Part shown: positions 50,838 to 59,005 of the stretch, one piece after another
How positions within the stretch are numbered: position 1 is the first letter of the stretch
Layout: the number at the start of each line of letters is the position of its first letter
Source: Paenibacillus camerounensis
Lineage (GTDB): Bacteria > Bacillota > Bacilli > Paenibacillales > Paenibacillaceae
Direction: 5' to 3'
DNA length: 60,764 bases
NCBI RefSeq assembly: GCF_000723885.1
Contig: NZ_CCDG010000071.1
Coordinates: 1 to 60,764, forward strand
Notes under the pieces: generated by a model
Database searches by the model: none
Seen by the model: only the letters and a program-made list of their open reading frames with translations
What the model was told of the DNA's origin: nothing
Position numbers and translations under genes: made by a program

Positions 50838-51722
50838 ATGGTGCACCGGCTCTCAAACGGCATTCTCACTGTTGACATCGCCGAACCCGGAATCTATAAC
50901 GGAACCAGGTTCGACTGGACCGGATTCATTACCCAGGTCACACTGGAGGAAGGGAAGCATACCTTTTGTGTTCCGGAGAGCTTAACTCCAGGGCAAGGCA
51001 GCGGCGGTATGGGGCTATGCAATGAATTCGGCATTTCCCGGACGATCGGCTATGATGAAGCAGCTGCCGGAGAGTGGTTTCCCAAGCCGGGTGTAGGTCT
51101 GCTCCGGAAGCTGGAGGATATTCCGTATGACTTCACAGCGGATTATCCGTTGCAGCCGTCTGAAATGACTGCAGATAGCAGCAGCTGCGGAATTACATAC
51201 AAGGTTATTTCTGCGGAATGCCGGGGTTACAGCTTTATTTTGAATAAACAGATTTCATTGGACGAAGACCGGCTGATTATCGATTATACGCTTGAGAACA
51301 CAGGGTCAAAGCCGATTCATACAGAGGAATACATTCATAACTTTATAGGAATTAACGGAGCGCCGGCAGGGGAAGGCTATGAGCTGAGACTGCCGGGAGA
51401 AGCCGGTGTGCATGAACCCGAATCCCTGTATACCTCCGGGCTGCTGCATGTAGCCGGAGACCGTATACACTGGAACGCACAGCCTGACCGTCCGTTTTAT
51501 TGCCGGCTGGGCGGCTGGGAGCCGGAGGATGCTGACTGGTACTGGGAGCTGGTTCACACCCCAGCCAGAGCTGGAGTGCGCGAGAGCGGAAGCTTCCGTC
51601 CGGAGCGGATGGCACTCTGGGGAGAGCGGCATGTCATTTCACCAGAAGTATTTGCGGACATCAGCATTCTACCGCGTCACAGCAAGGATTGGAGCCGCAG
51701 CTATCAGTTTTTCACGTTCTAA
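50838..51722 (+). CDS. Aldose 1-epimerase-like protein
   Basis: A 294-residue galactose-mutarotase-like beta-sandwich protein. Conserved-looking parts are MGLCNEFGI, GWFPKPGVGLL-type segment seen as GEWFPKPGVGLLRK, and HTEEYIHNFIGING near 170. The canonical catalytic His/Glu pair of galactose mutarotase is not clearly identifiable, so a binding-only or altered-specificity role is possible. It is 19 bp downstream of the phosphorylase gene and surely co-transcribed. The start at 50838 is preferred over 50832 for spacing to AGGAAGG. It may interconvert anomers for the phosphorylase. Confidence 0.72.
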   Translation: MVHRLSNGILTVDIAEPGIYNGTRFDWTGFITQVTLEEGKHTFCVPESLTPGQGSGGMGLCNEFGISRTIGYDEAAAGEWFPKPGVGLLRKLEDIPYDFTADYPLQPSEMTADSSSCGITYKVISAECRGYSFILNKQISLDEDRLIIDYTLENTGSKPIHTEEYIHNFIGINGAPAGEGYELRLPGEAGVHEPESLYTSGLLHVAGDRIHWNAQPDRPFYCRLGGWEPEDADWYWELVHTPARAGVRESGSFRPERMALWGERHVISPEVFADISILPRHSKDWSRSYQFFTF

Positions 51723-51759
51723 CCCCTGCTGATCTTACGCTTTATGTGAATAATTATAC

Positions 51760-51788
51760 TTGCTGGCGTGTTGGAATGCTGCTATCAT
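51760..51788 (+). promoter_or_regulatory. serC promoter
   Basis: TTGCTG (51760-51765) and TATCAT (51783-51788) are spaced by 17 bp, about 31 bp before the serC start. Confidence 0.6.
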
Positions 51789-51818
51789 AGCGATATCCAT
51801 ATTCGTAGGAGAGAAAGG

Positions 51819-52919
51819 ATGGGGGCAATTTTGAGCAAGAGAGCATACAATTTCAATGCAGGACCGGCGGCGCTGCCGCTTGAAGTACTGGAACGCGCAC
51901 AGGCGGAGTTTGTTGAATTCCGGGAGAGCGGAATGTCCATTATGGAGATGTCGCACCGCGGAGCAATATACGAATCCGTGCATAACGAAGCGCAGGAGCG
52001 TCTGCTTTCACTGCTCGGCAATCCGGAGGGTTACAAGGTGTTGTTCGTACAAGGCGGAGCCAGCACACAGTTCGCCATGATCCCGATGAACCTCATCTCC
52101 AGCGGACAAGCCGGCAGCTATGTTATGACAGGAAGCTGGGCTGACAAGGCCCTTAAGGAAGCGAAGCTGGTAGGTGAAGCGCATATTGCCGCATCCTCCG
52201 AGGACAAGAAGTATCTGGCTATTCCTGAGCTGAGCAGCATCAAGCCGGCTGACAATGCGGCCTACCTGCATATTACCTCCAATGAGACGATTGAAGGTAC
52301 GCAGTATGCGGAGTATCCGGATACAGGCTCCCTTCCGCTGATAGCTGATATGTCCAGTGATATTCTGAGCCGTTCCTTTGATGTCAGCAAATTCGGGCTG
52401 ATCTATGCCGGAGCGCAGAAGAATCTTGGACCGTCCGGGGTTACTGTAGTCATTGCCAAGGAAGAGCTGATTGCCAAATCACCTGCGAATATACCGACAA
52501 TTCTGCGTTACGATACTCACTACAAGAACAACTCTCTGTACAATACGCCGCCATCCTTTTCTGTATATATGGTTAATGAAGTGTTAAAATGGATTGAGGA
52601 GCAGGGCGGGCTTGCCGGCATCGAATCCAAAAACCGGGACAAAGCCGGTCTGCTGTATGATCATATCGACGGAAGTGACGGTTTCTACCGCGGAGTAGCA
52701 GAGGCGGGCAGCCGTTCCATTATGAACGTCACCTTCCGGATGCAGTCCGAGGAGCTGGAGAAGCAGTTCGTTAAGGCAGCTGAGCAAGAAGGCTTCATTG
52801 GACTCAAGGGTCACCGCAGTGTCGGGGGCTTGCGCGCTTCGATCTATAACGCCGTTCCTTATGAGAGCGTTAAGGCCCTTTCGGATTTCATGAAGCATTT
52901 CCGGCAGACTCAAGGCTAA
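51819..52919 (+). CDS. serC: Phosphoserine aminotransferase
   Basis: A 366-residue SerC of aminotransferase class V, making phosphoserine from phosphohydroxypyruvate with glutamate. FNAGPAALP is at the N-terminus, VQGGASTQF near 74, and the PLP lysine lies in YAGAQKNLGPSG near 198. HRSVGGLRASIYNA ends the small domain. ATG at 51819 has AGGAGAG upstream; TTG at 51831 is an alternative start. A longer upstream reading would overlap the promoter. A terminator follows. Confidence 0.95.
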   Translation: MGAILSKRAYNFNAGPAALPLEVLERAQAEFVEFRESGMSIMEMSHRGAIYESVHNEAQERLLSLLGNPEGYKVLFVQGGASTQFAMIPMNLISSGQAGSYVMTGSWADKALKEAKLVGEAHIAASSEDKKYLAIPELSSIKPADNAAYLHITSNETIEGTQYAEYPDTGSLPLIADMSSDILSRSFDVSKFGLIYAGAQKNLGPSGVTVVIAKEELIAKSPANIPTILRYDTHYKNNSLYNTPPSFSVYMVNEVLKWIEEQGGLAGIESKNRDKAGLLYDHIDGSDGFYRGVAEAGSRSIMNVTFRMQSEELEKQFVKAAEQEGFIGLKGHRSVGGLRASIYNAVPYESVKALSDFMKHFRQTQG

Positions 52920-52935
52920 TGTATGACCTTTCCGG

Positions 52936-52966
52936 ACCTTCCGCTACTCAGGCGGAAGGTTTTCTG
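52936..52966 (+). terminator. serC terminator
   Basis: Stem accttccgc (52936-52944) with gcggaaggt (52952-52960), followed by TTTTCT. Confidence 0.8.
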
Positions 52967-53057
52967 CTGTGTTTGCCCAGTCCGCCTGTCATCCCAGAGC
53001 AGTCTATTACCTGACCAATCAGGGCTGAAGCAGCCTAAAGAGAGGAAGTTATTGATT

Positions 53058-53522
53058 ATGGCTTTACACATTGTGCTGGTTGAACCGGAAATTCCGGCCA
53101 ACACCGGCAATATCGCCCGTACCTGCGCAGCTACAGGCACCCATCTTCATCTGGTCCGCCCGCTGGGCTTCCGGACTGATGACGCGACACTAAAGCGGGC
53201 AGGGCTTGATTACTGGCATGCCGTTACTATCGAATATCATGATTCGTTTGCAGAGGTGCTGGAGAAATACAGCGGGGGACGTTTTTTCTACGCCACGACT
53301 AAGGCAGAAAAGCGTTATACAGACTTTGCTTTCCAGGATGGTGATTTCTTTGTTTTCGGCAAAGAAACTAAAGGGCTGCCGCCTGAGATTCTGGAAGCAG
53401 GTAAGGAAACCGCGATGCGCATGCCAATGGGCCAGGCAGTCAGATCGCTGAATTTATCCAATTCAGCAGCGATTATTGTCTATGAAGCGCTTCGGCAGCT
53501 CGATTTTCCGGAACTTTTTTAA
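53058..53522 (+). CDS. trmL: tRNA (cytidine/uridine-34-2'-O)-methyltransferase TrmL
   Basis: A 154-residue SPOUT methyltransferase that modifies the wobble ribose of leucine tRNAs. VEPEIPANTGNIARTC at the N-terminus, FGKETKGLP near 104 and the knot-forming MPMGQAVRSLNLSNSAAI near 122-139 are diagnostic. The start at 53058 follows AGAGGAAG; longer readings run into the serC terminator. Length is normal for the family. Confidence 0.95.
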   Translation: MALHIVLVEPEIPANTGNIARTCAATGTHLHLVRPLGFRTDDATLKRAGLDYWHAVTIEYHDSFAEVLEKYSGGRFFYATTKAEKRYTDFAFQDGDFFVFGKETKGLPPEILEAGKETAMRMPMGQAVRSLNLSNSAAIIVYEALRQLDFPELF

Positions 53523-53646
53523 AGTAGACACTATTTTTTATTTTTTTCAGCAGGATTCGACATTTATATAACGAAATAGAAGAATACTGCCGAAAAAAGT
53601 AGTAGCTACTAATACAATAGTTGAACAGGAGAGGTGTACGTAAGAT

Positions 53647-53901
53647 ATGAAACCTGCTGGCGTAGTTCGTAAAGTAGATCAGCTGGGTAGAATCGTTCTG
53701 CCTAAGTCTCTGCGGAAAAGGTACCAGATGAATGAAGGAGACCCGGTGGAAATTCTTGTACAGGGAGACCACATCATTCTGGAACGCTACCGTCCTAAAT
53801 GCGTATTTTGCGGATCGATGGAAGGCGTAAGCGAATATAAAGACCGTTATATTTGTTCTGATTGTCTTTCGGAGATGACACAACTGCCAAGACACGCTTA
53901 A
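53647..53901 (+). CDS. AbrB-type transition regulator with C-terminal Cys pairs
   Basis: An 84-residue DNA-binding protein. Residues 1-50 are a swapped-hairpin AbrB domain: AGVVRKVDQLGRIVLPKSLRKRY, then GDPVEILVQGDHIIL, giving dimer-type binding. Residues 51-78 carry C-V-F-C and C-S-D-C pairs in a zinc-ribbon-like spacing, differing from the coiled end of Bacillus AbrB. It likely represses transition-phase genes. It stands alone with a strong terminator. The start follows AGGAGAGG at a somewhat long spacing. Confidence 0.88.
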   Translation: MKPAGVVRKVDQLGRIVLPKSLRKRYQMNEGDPVEILVQGDHIILERYRPKCVFCGSMEGVSEYKDRYICSDCLSEMTQLPRHA

Positions 53902-53984
53902 GTCCTCTCCGCTTTCTTCCGGGAAGCGGCAAGCAACATTATTACATAGTACGGTACTGCGGTGTACCCCGCAGGCCAACACTG

Positions 53985-54017
53985 AAAAAACGCCGCACAA
54001 TGTGCGGCGTTTTTTTG
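53985..54017. terminator. Strong bidirectional terminator
   Basis: Near-perfect palindrome aaaaaacgccgcaca/tgtgcggcgtttttt (53985-53999 with 54001-54015). It can serve both the AbrB-type gene and the small minus-strand gene. Confidence 0.9.
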
Positions 54018-54050
54018 AAGTGTCGGCAGGATATGAAGGCTGGAGAGCAG

Positions 54051-54155
54051 CTATAAGCCTTTGGTTTTGTCGTCGTTGTAGGATGAAGTCAGAATACCGG
54101 CCAGAAACAGCAGGAACACAAGAGTGACAATCCAAAAGGTCAAGGAGAACGACAT
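54051..54155 (-). CDS. Predicted 34-residue membrane peptide
   Basis: A 34-residue frame on the minus strand with GGAGG 8 bases upstream of its ATG at 54155. The first 22 residues form a hydrophobic helix (SLTFWIVTLVFLLFLAGI) followed by a polar, charged end with NDDKTK. It lies between the strong bidirectional terminator and the phosphodiester-glycosidase-like gene, so it could be the last gene of that operon or separate. No function is known to me; peptides like this often regulate membrane complexes. Confidence 0.55.
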   Translation of the reverse strand: MSFSLTFWIVTLVFLLFLAGILTSSYNDDKTKGL

Positions 54156-54236
54156 GCAGGACACCTCCGTAAAGGATTGTTATCGTTAACCTGATTATAA
54201 CCTGCTCCAGACCGGGATTAAAAGCTAAAAATTAAG

Positions 54237-55304
54237 CTATTTAAAAAAGAGGAAATTCGTCGGCACCTGCCGGAGATTTCCATCAGACGGCTTGTTGATG
54301 ACTCTACCTTTAAAAATCAGCGAAGAGGAGCCGCCGCCGTCCAGATTGTAGGCATCGACTACGCCCATGCCCCAAAGCTTGCTCTGCAGTTCCATCAGTG
54401 TGGCCCCGGAGTTGCCGCTCTCATTATAACCGTCGGCAACCAGCACCAGAATCTGGTCATCCTTATATTTGCCGATGATGGTGCGAGGTGCACGCGCAGG
54501 GCTCGTCTGCCATTTGAACGGAATAGGCTGCAGCATGCTGTTCTGGATCAGCACAGGCACAAAGGTAGCGCCAAAGGAAGGCTCAAGCTGATCAAGCTGT
54601 GACTTGCTGCTGAATTTCCCGCCGATCAGCCGGCCGGATGTGCTGAGGCCGACAAAGCTGAGATCCTTGTAGGTCGGTTCAAACCCGTACAGATATTTGC
54701 CGTCTACAATGGTGGTAGACAAAGGATACCGCTTGCCGTTCTGATCTGCAAAGCCCCCGGCATTGATTCCGGCAACCGCACCATAGCGGTTTACCGCCTG
54801 CATGGTTGTTTCAGCCTGACCGCTGCCGTCACCGGCCAGGCTCATTTTCATTGCGGATACGTCTTTCAGTCTGATTTTGAGCGCATAAGCTTTATAGTTG
54901 CCGGGGTTCAGCCGGTATAATTCAATGGTTATCCGGTCACTGGAGATGACATCGGCCGGGATGCCCAGCTTGGCAGTAATCCGCCGGTTATAAATAGATT
55001 CCGGCCGGGATACCTGTGCTGCAGCGGTGTTGACCAGGGCATTCATCGCATTCGTAGTCTGATTGTACAGATGTGCAGAAGCACCGATGGCATCAATTGT
55101 ATAGGAAGCGGAGCTCTGGGCCTGAAGCAGCTCCTGCTTGAGCTGCGCTGTCTGTTCAATCGGACCGGGCTCAGCGGCAAACTGGCTGACATTGAGATCC
55201 AGCGTAAGCTTGGGCTGATACCCCCACAGGACAATTATTAGTCCGATAAAAGGCGCTGTCAAAAGCATGAAGAAACGGTTGACTCTTTTAACAGGCGTCA
55301 TCAT
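54237..55304 (-). CDS. Membrane-anchored phosphodiester glycosidase-family protein
   Basis: A 355-residue protein with an N-terminal membrane anchor (about 11-29) and an extracytoplasmic domain. The second half shows NAGGF near 187, ARAPRTIIGK near 284 and the LDGGGSSSL motif near 329, diagnostic of the NAGPA/phosphodiester glycosidase (DUF2233) family, whose known members release sugars from phosphodiester bonds or act on cell-wall polymers. The upstream 4-bp-overlapping gene encodes a coiled-coil membrane protein. The true substrate is unknown; wall teichoic-acid-like polymers are a guess. Confidence 0.82.
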   Translation of the reverse strand: MMTPVKRVNRFFMLLTAPFIGLIIVLWGYQPKLTLDLNVSQFAAEPGPIEQTAQLKQELLQAQSSASYTIDAIGASAHLYNQTTNAMNALVNTAAAQVSRPESIYNRRITAKLGIPADVISSDRITIELYRLNPGNYKAYALKIRLKDVSAMKMSLAGDGSGQAETTMQAVNRYGAVAGINAGGFADQNGKRYPLSTTIVDGKYLYGFEPTYKDLSFVGLSTSGRLIGGKFSSKSQLDQLEPSFGATFVPVLIQNSMLQPIPFKWQTSPARAPRTIIGKYKDDQILVLVADGYNESGNSGATLMELQSKLWGMGVVDAYNLDGGGSSSLIFKGRVINKPSDGNLRQVPTNFLFFK

Positions 55305-55708
55305 TTCAGCAGATCCATCTCTTTCTTAAGTGTATCAAGCTGCTGCTTGACCTCGCTCAGCTGTGTGTAGAGCTTGTTGCTGTTATCCGTTTTGTTGCTC
55401 GCGTTGTCCTTAGTGAACGTCAGCAGCTCGTTAAAGGTCTGAACTGTGTTCTGCAGCTCCTGAACCTCCTCGGAGAGCACGGCAATCCGGGCTTCGTAAT
55501 CGGTTTTTAACACGTTAAGCTGCTGCTGGCTCTGAGTACTGAGCTCGGTCAGCACCTGCAGCTTCAGATGATTGGTATAGCTGTAGACAGCATATACGCC
55601 GAGTCCGATCATCACAATCCAGAACAGTAAAAACCATTTTACGGAAGGGCCGTTTCTCGCTGCAGTACGGCGCGAGTGTACAGGGGTCGATTCCGCTAGC
55701 GGTTGCAT
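55301..55708 (-). CDS. Coiled-coil membrane protein
   Basis: A 135-residue protein. A basic N-terminus precedes one transmembrane helix (about 24-44); then a predicted extracytoplasmic coiled coil (about 50-133) of Gln, Leu, Glu and Lys heptads runs to the end. No known family is recognised. The stop overlaps the phosphodiester-glycosidase start by 4 bp, so the two are coupled and may form a complex. The start follows GAGGTGATG. Confidence 0.65.
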   Translation of the reverse strand: MQPLAESTPVHSRRTAARNGPSVKWFLLFWIVMIGLGVYAVYSYTNHLKLQVLTELSTQSQQQLNVLKTDYEARIAVLSEEVQELQNTVQTFNELLTFTKDNASNKTDNSNKLYTQLSEVKQQLDTLKKEMDLLK

Positions 55709-55939
55709 TTCAACATCACCTCAAGCACTTTTTTTCAAGTTCCCATTCTATCAGACTTTTACAAGTTTCGCAAAAGTGAAAGGGGGAAGTGTAAAGGCGA
55801 AAAAGTAATTGCATCCTATTAAAGTACTGAGATACAATTTCTATAGATTGGAATATCTGAGGGGCGTATTCAAGGTAAAAGAAGGAAGAAACCAGCAGGT
55901 ACAGACAGCCATCCTTGCTTGCGTAAAAGCCAGAAACGC

Positions 55940-55953
55940 TTAAAGCGCTTTCC
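55940..55953. promoter_or_regulatory. Possible catabolite-responsive element
   Basis: ttaaagcgctttcc at 55940-55953 matches the cre consensus TGWAANCGNTNWCA at 12 of 14 positions. It lies about 40 bp before the ComA-like gene. The rest of 55709-55939 is AT-rich without a gene; this site is a weak call. Confidence 0.3.
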
Positions 55954-55995
55954 ACTCAGAGTAATTATATAGATAGCAGGAGGTCTGGGGGAGTA

Positions 55996-56652
55996 ATGAT
56001 GAAGGTTTGGCGGGTGGTCATTGTGGGGTGTCATCCCACAAGTATGTTAGGTACAAAATTAATATTGGAAGAAGGAGGAGAACTTGCCGTTCTGGGGATG
56101 TATTCCACCTGGAGCGACGGTCTAAGCAGTGTGCAGGAGCATCAGCCGGATCTGGTGCTGGCTGATTATCAGATGCCGGAAGGAAATGTGGAGCAGGTGC
56201 TGCCGGAGCTGAAGAGCAGCTGTGAGGAAGCGCATATTATTATTATGACCGATGAGGAAGACAGTCAGCTGTTCCAGCCGCTGCTTGAGCTTGGAGCCAG
56301 CGGTGTGCTGTCGAAAGGCGCCTCTGCCCGGCAGCTGCTGTTAATGATTGGCGGCTTGCGGGAGGGATTTCTGTCTGTTCCGCTGAACTGGATTCAAAAG
56401 GGCTACCGGCCGGCAACCTCCTCACGCGGGCTGGACAGCGTGATGCAGCTGACCCAAACGGAGATGTTCATTATGGAGAGGATTGTGCAAGGAATCACTT
56501 ATGACAAAATTGCTCTTGAGATTGAAGTGAGCCGGCGCTCTATAGATAATTATCTGCGCAAAATTTATGTGAAGCTGGATGTAACAACGAGGGCCCAGGC
56601 CATCGAGAAATTCGCGCTTTTCTCAAGGCAGAGCAAGCAAATCTACGCGTAG
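55996..56652 (+). CDS. ComA-like response regulator lacking the acidic pocket pair
   Basis: A 218-residue NarL/LuxR-type regulator. The receiver domain keeps the potential phospho-acceptor Asp57 (LVLADYQMPEG), Thr in IIMTDEED, and Lys in VLSKGAS. The usual two acidic residues before HP are replaced by Gly11-Cys12 (VGCHPTSMLGTK), so Mg-binding is probably weak. The pattern HPTSMLGTKLILE recalls ComA. The LuxR domain (about 150-212) has LTQTEMFIMERIVQGITYDKIA and VSRRSIDNYLRKIY. No kinase gene is nearby. It may act without phosphorylation. Confidence 0.8.
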   Translation: MMKVWRVVIVGCHPTSMLGTKLILEEGGELAVLGMYSTWSDGLSSVQEHQPDLVLADYQMPEGNVEQVLPELKSSCEEAHIIIMTDEEDSQLFQPLLELGASGVLSKGASARQLLLMIGGLREGFLSVPLNWIQKGYRPATSSRGLDSVMQLTQTEMFIMERIVQGITYDKIALEIEVSRRSIDNYLRKIYVKLDVTTRAQAIEKFALFSRQSKQIYA

Positions 56653-56719
56653 GCTAAGCATTTGCGACATAATGCCGGCTGTGCTGGAATATTCTTGGTA
56701 CCAGGGAAGGGGGGGACAT

Positions 56720-57946
56720 ATGAAGTATGAGTTTTCTGCCCGTGCGCATACGTTGATTTCTTCACCGCAGCTCAGCATCCGTACCCAATCACGGCGCGGC
56801 GCGTTAATCTCGCTGGCAGAGGAGCTGCCTGCAGAAGAATTGTTCCCGTTGTCGTTGCTTGCAGAAGCGGCCTCGACTGTGATCTCAGCTGATGCGGGTG
56901 CGCTGCAGTACGGAGATCCTGAAGGGTACGCGCCGCTGCGGGAGTGGCTGACCGGAGACTGGCTGAAGGGAAAAGGGGTGACTGCCGCAGAAGGCGGAGT
57001 TCTTCTGACAACGGGGAGTCAACAAGCCATTGACCTGCTGTCCCGGGTCTATATTGATCCAGGGGACCGTGTGCTGGTGGAGAATCCGACCTCACCGGGG
57101 ATTTTGCAGGCGCTGCGTATGCAGGGGGCAGTCATTATACCGGTGCAGGGCGACCGGAACGGGCTGCTGCCGGACCATCTGCGGGCTCAGATTCATCAGC
57201 ACAGGCCGAAGATGCTGTTTGCAACACCAAGCTACACTAATCCGAGCGGCATTCTCTGGAGCCTTGAGCGGCGCAAGCAGGTGCTTGAGCTGTGCATCGC
57301 CCATGATCTGCTGATTGTTGAGGACGATTCCTACGGGGATCTGCATTTCAAGCGGGCAGAAGGCAGCGGGGCAGCCCCGGCAGCACAATATCCTTCGCTC
57401 TATGCGCTGGAAAATGTCAGCAAAGCCGGACATGTACTCTACATAGGCTCGTTCAGCAAGACCGTAGCGCCTGCGCTGCGGACGGGCTGGGCGGCAGGCA
57501 GCCGTGAGCTGATCTCTATGATGGCCGCCGCCAAGCAGATGGCGGACTGGCAGTCCAGCTCACTAAATCAGCGGCTGCTGCATCATCTGCTGGATGTCAC
57601 GGCGTTTAATCTGCGTGAGCACATTGCAGTGCTGAACCGCGAATACCACACACGGCTTAAGCTGATGTCAGAGCTGCTGAAACGCCCGGCGTGGAAGAAC
57701 AGCAGATACGATATGCCGGAAGGCGGTATGTTTCTGTGGGTCTCGCTGCCCGAAGGGCTGGATGCGATGCTGCTGCTAAAGGTAGCACAGGCTAAGGGGG
57801 TTGCCTTCCTCCCCGGACAGCTCTGCAGCGTCAGCGGCGGCGGTGACCGCATCCGGCTGAACTTCAGCCATCCCGGGCGGGATGAGCTGCTGCTCGGCAT
57901 GAACCTGATGAGCGAGGCTGTGACGGAATTTACGGCACGGAGCTGA
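56720..57946 (+). CDS. PLP-dependent class I/II aminotransferase
   Basis: A 408-residue fold-type I aminotransferase. Lys247 in GSFSKTVAPALRTGW holds PLP; NPTSPG, TPSYTNPSG and the EDDSYGDL segments fit the MocR/LysN-like aminotransferase subgroup, but no DNA-binding domain is fused. The true substrate cannot be read from sequence. The start at 56720 follows GGGGGGAC; an upstream ATG at 56672 adds 16 residues without a clear ribosome site. It follows the ComA-like regulator in the same direction and may be its target. Confidence 0.82.
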   Translation: MKYEFSARAHTLISSPQLSIRTQSRRGALISLAEELPAEELFPLSLLAEAASTVISADAGALQYGDPEGYAPLREWLTGDWLKGKGVTAAEGGVLLTTGSQQAIDLLSRVYIDPGDRVLVENPTSPGILQALRMQGAVIIPVQGDRNGLLPDHLRAQIHQHRPKMLFATPSYTNPSGILWSLERRKQVLELCIAHDLLIVEDDSYGDLHFKRAEGSGAAPAAQYPSLYALENVSKAGHVLYIGSFSKTVAPALRTGWAAGSRELISMMAAAKQMADWQSSSLNQRLLHHLLDVTAFNLREHIAVLNREYHTRLKLMSELLKRPAWKNSRYDMPEGGMFLWVSLPEGLDAMLLLKVAQAKGVAFLPGQLCSVSGGGDRIRLNFSHPGRDELLLGMNLMSEAVTEFTARS

Positions 57947-58024
57947 GAGGCAGCAGGGAGTCGGCGGGATGGGGGCTAGAAAGTTTTTGAACCTAAACCG
58001 GTCACATAAGTGAATTAGTAGCAG

Positions 58025-58062
58025 ACAAGCAAGCACCAGGCAGGATGGGGCTTGCTTGTTTG
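58025..58062 (+). terminator. Terminator after the aminotransferase gene
   Basis: Stem acaagcaagc (58025-58034) with gcttgcttgt (58050-58059), then TTTG. The gap 57947-58290 holds no convincing gene; the ABC gene starts after AAAGAGG. Confidence 0.7.
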
Positions 58063-58290
58063 CGTCCGCCGGGAGTGGTGGCATAAGCACAGGAATATTG
58101 TAATGGCTGGAATAATGCCGGGGTGTGTTACGGATAAGCTGGAGACACAGGTGATTCCATAGGGAGGGAGATGTGAAAATTCGGTGACGGTGCAGGGATA
58201 GTATGGAAGGCGCTGGTCTAACGGTCATAAGCAACTGAAGCTGATGCAGCTATTACAGGGGGCTTAAACAGAAAGGAAGGCAGAAAGAGG

Positions 58291-58992
58291 ATGGCTGTGG
58301 AGAACATACTGGAATGCAGTGGCCTGAGTAAAAGCTATGGCCGAAAAATGGCTCTGAACGGATTGGAGCTTAAGGTTCAGCGCGGGAAAATTGTCGGGCT
58401 GCTGGGAAGGAACGGGGCGGGGAAAACAACACTGATGAAGCTGATTGTCTCGCTGCTCCGCAATTATGAAGGCACTCTGCTGGTGGACGGGAAGAAGCCC
58501 GGTGTGGAGACGAAACAAATCGTATCCTACCTGCCGGATCATGAGTTTCTGTATCCGTGGATGACGGTGGAGGAGTGCGTTACATTTTTCGGGCATGCCT
58601 TTCCTGATTTCAGGCGGGATAAAGCCAGGGATATGATCGGCTCGCTTGGCCTGAATGTCAAAGATAAGGTGAAGTCGCTGTCCAAAGGAATGAAGGAGCA
58701 GCTGAGTCTCTCACTGGCTTTTGCCAGGGAGGCCAAGTTGTATGTACTCGATGAGCCGCTTGCTGCGGTGGACCCCTCGACCCGGGATAAGATCATGAAG
58801 ATTATTCTGGACCATTTTACCTCAGACAGCACCATTCTGGTCAGTACCCATCTGATCCAGGGAGTGGAGCCGCTGTTCACCGATATTGCCATTGTGGATG
58901 AGGGCAGAGTGCAGCTGCAGGGAACTGTGGCTGATATCAAACGGGAGTACGGGATGCATCTGGAGGATGTTTTTAAACAAATTGTGAAGTAA
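58291..58992 (+). CDS. ABC transporter ATP-binding protein
   Basis: A 233-residue exporter-type ATPase. Walker A GRNGAGKTT is at about 39-47, the signature is LSKGMKEQ near 130 (a variant of LSGGQ), Walker B is LYVLDEP near 149, and the H-loop is STHLIQ near 187. It resembles YtrB/BcrA-type ATPases in antibiotic-response exporters. It is 13 bp ahead of the permease gene. A GntR-type regulator usually precedes such pairs, but none is found here. Confidence 0.88.
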   Translation: MAVENILECSGLSKSYGRKMALNGLELKVQRGKIVGLLGRNGAGKTTLMKLIVSLLRNYEGTLLVDGKKPGVETKQIVSYLPDHEFLYPWMTVEECVTFFGHAFPDFRRDKARDMIGSLGLNVKDKVKSLSKGMKEQLSLSLAFAREAKLYVLDEPLAAVDPSTRDKIMKIILDHFTSDSTILVSTHLIQGVEPLFTDIAIVDEGRVQLQGTVADIKREYGMHLEDVFKQIVK

Positions 58993-59005
58993 AGGGAGTG
59001 AAGAT

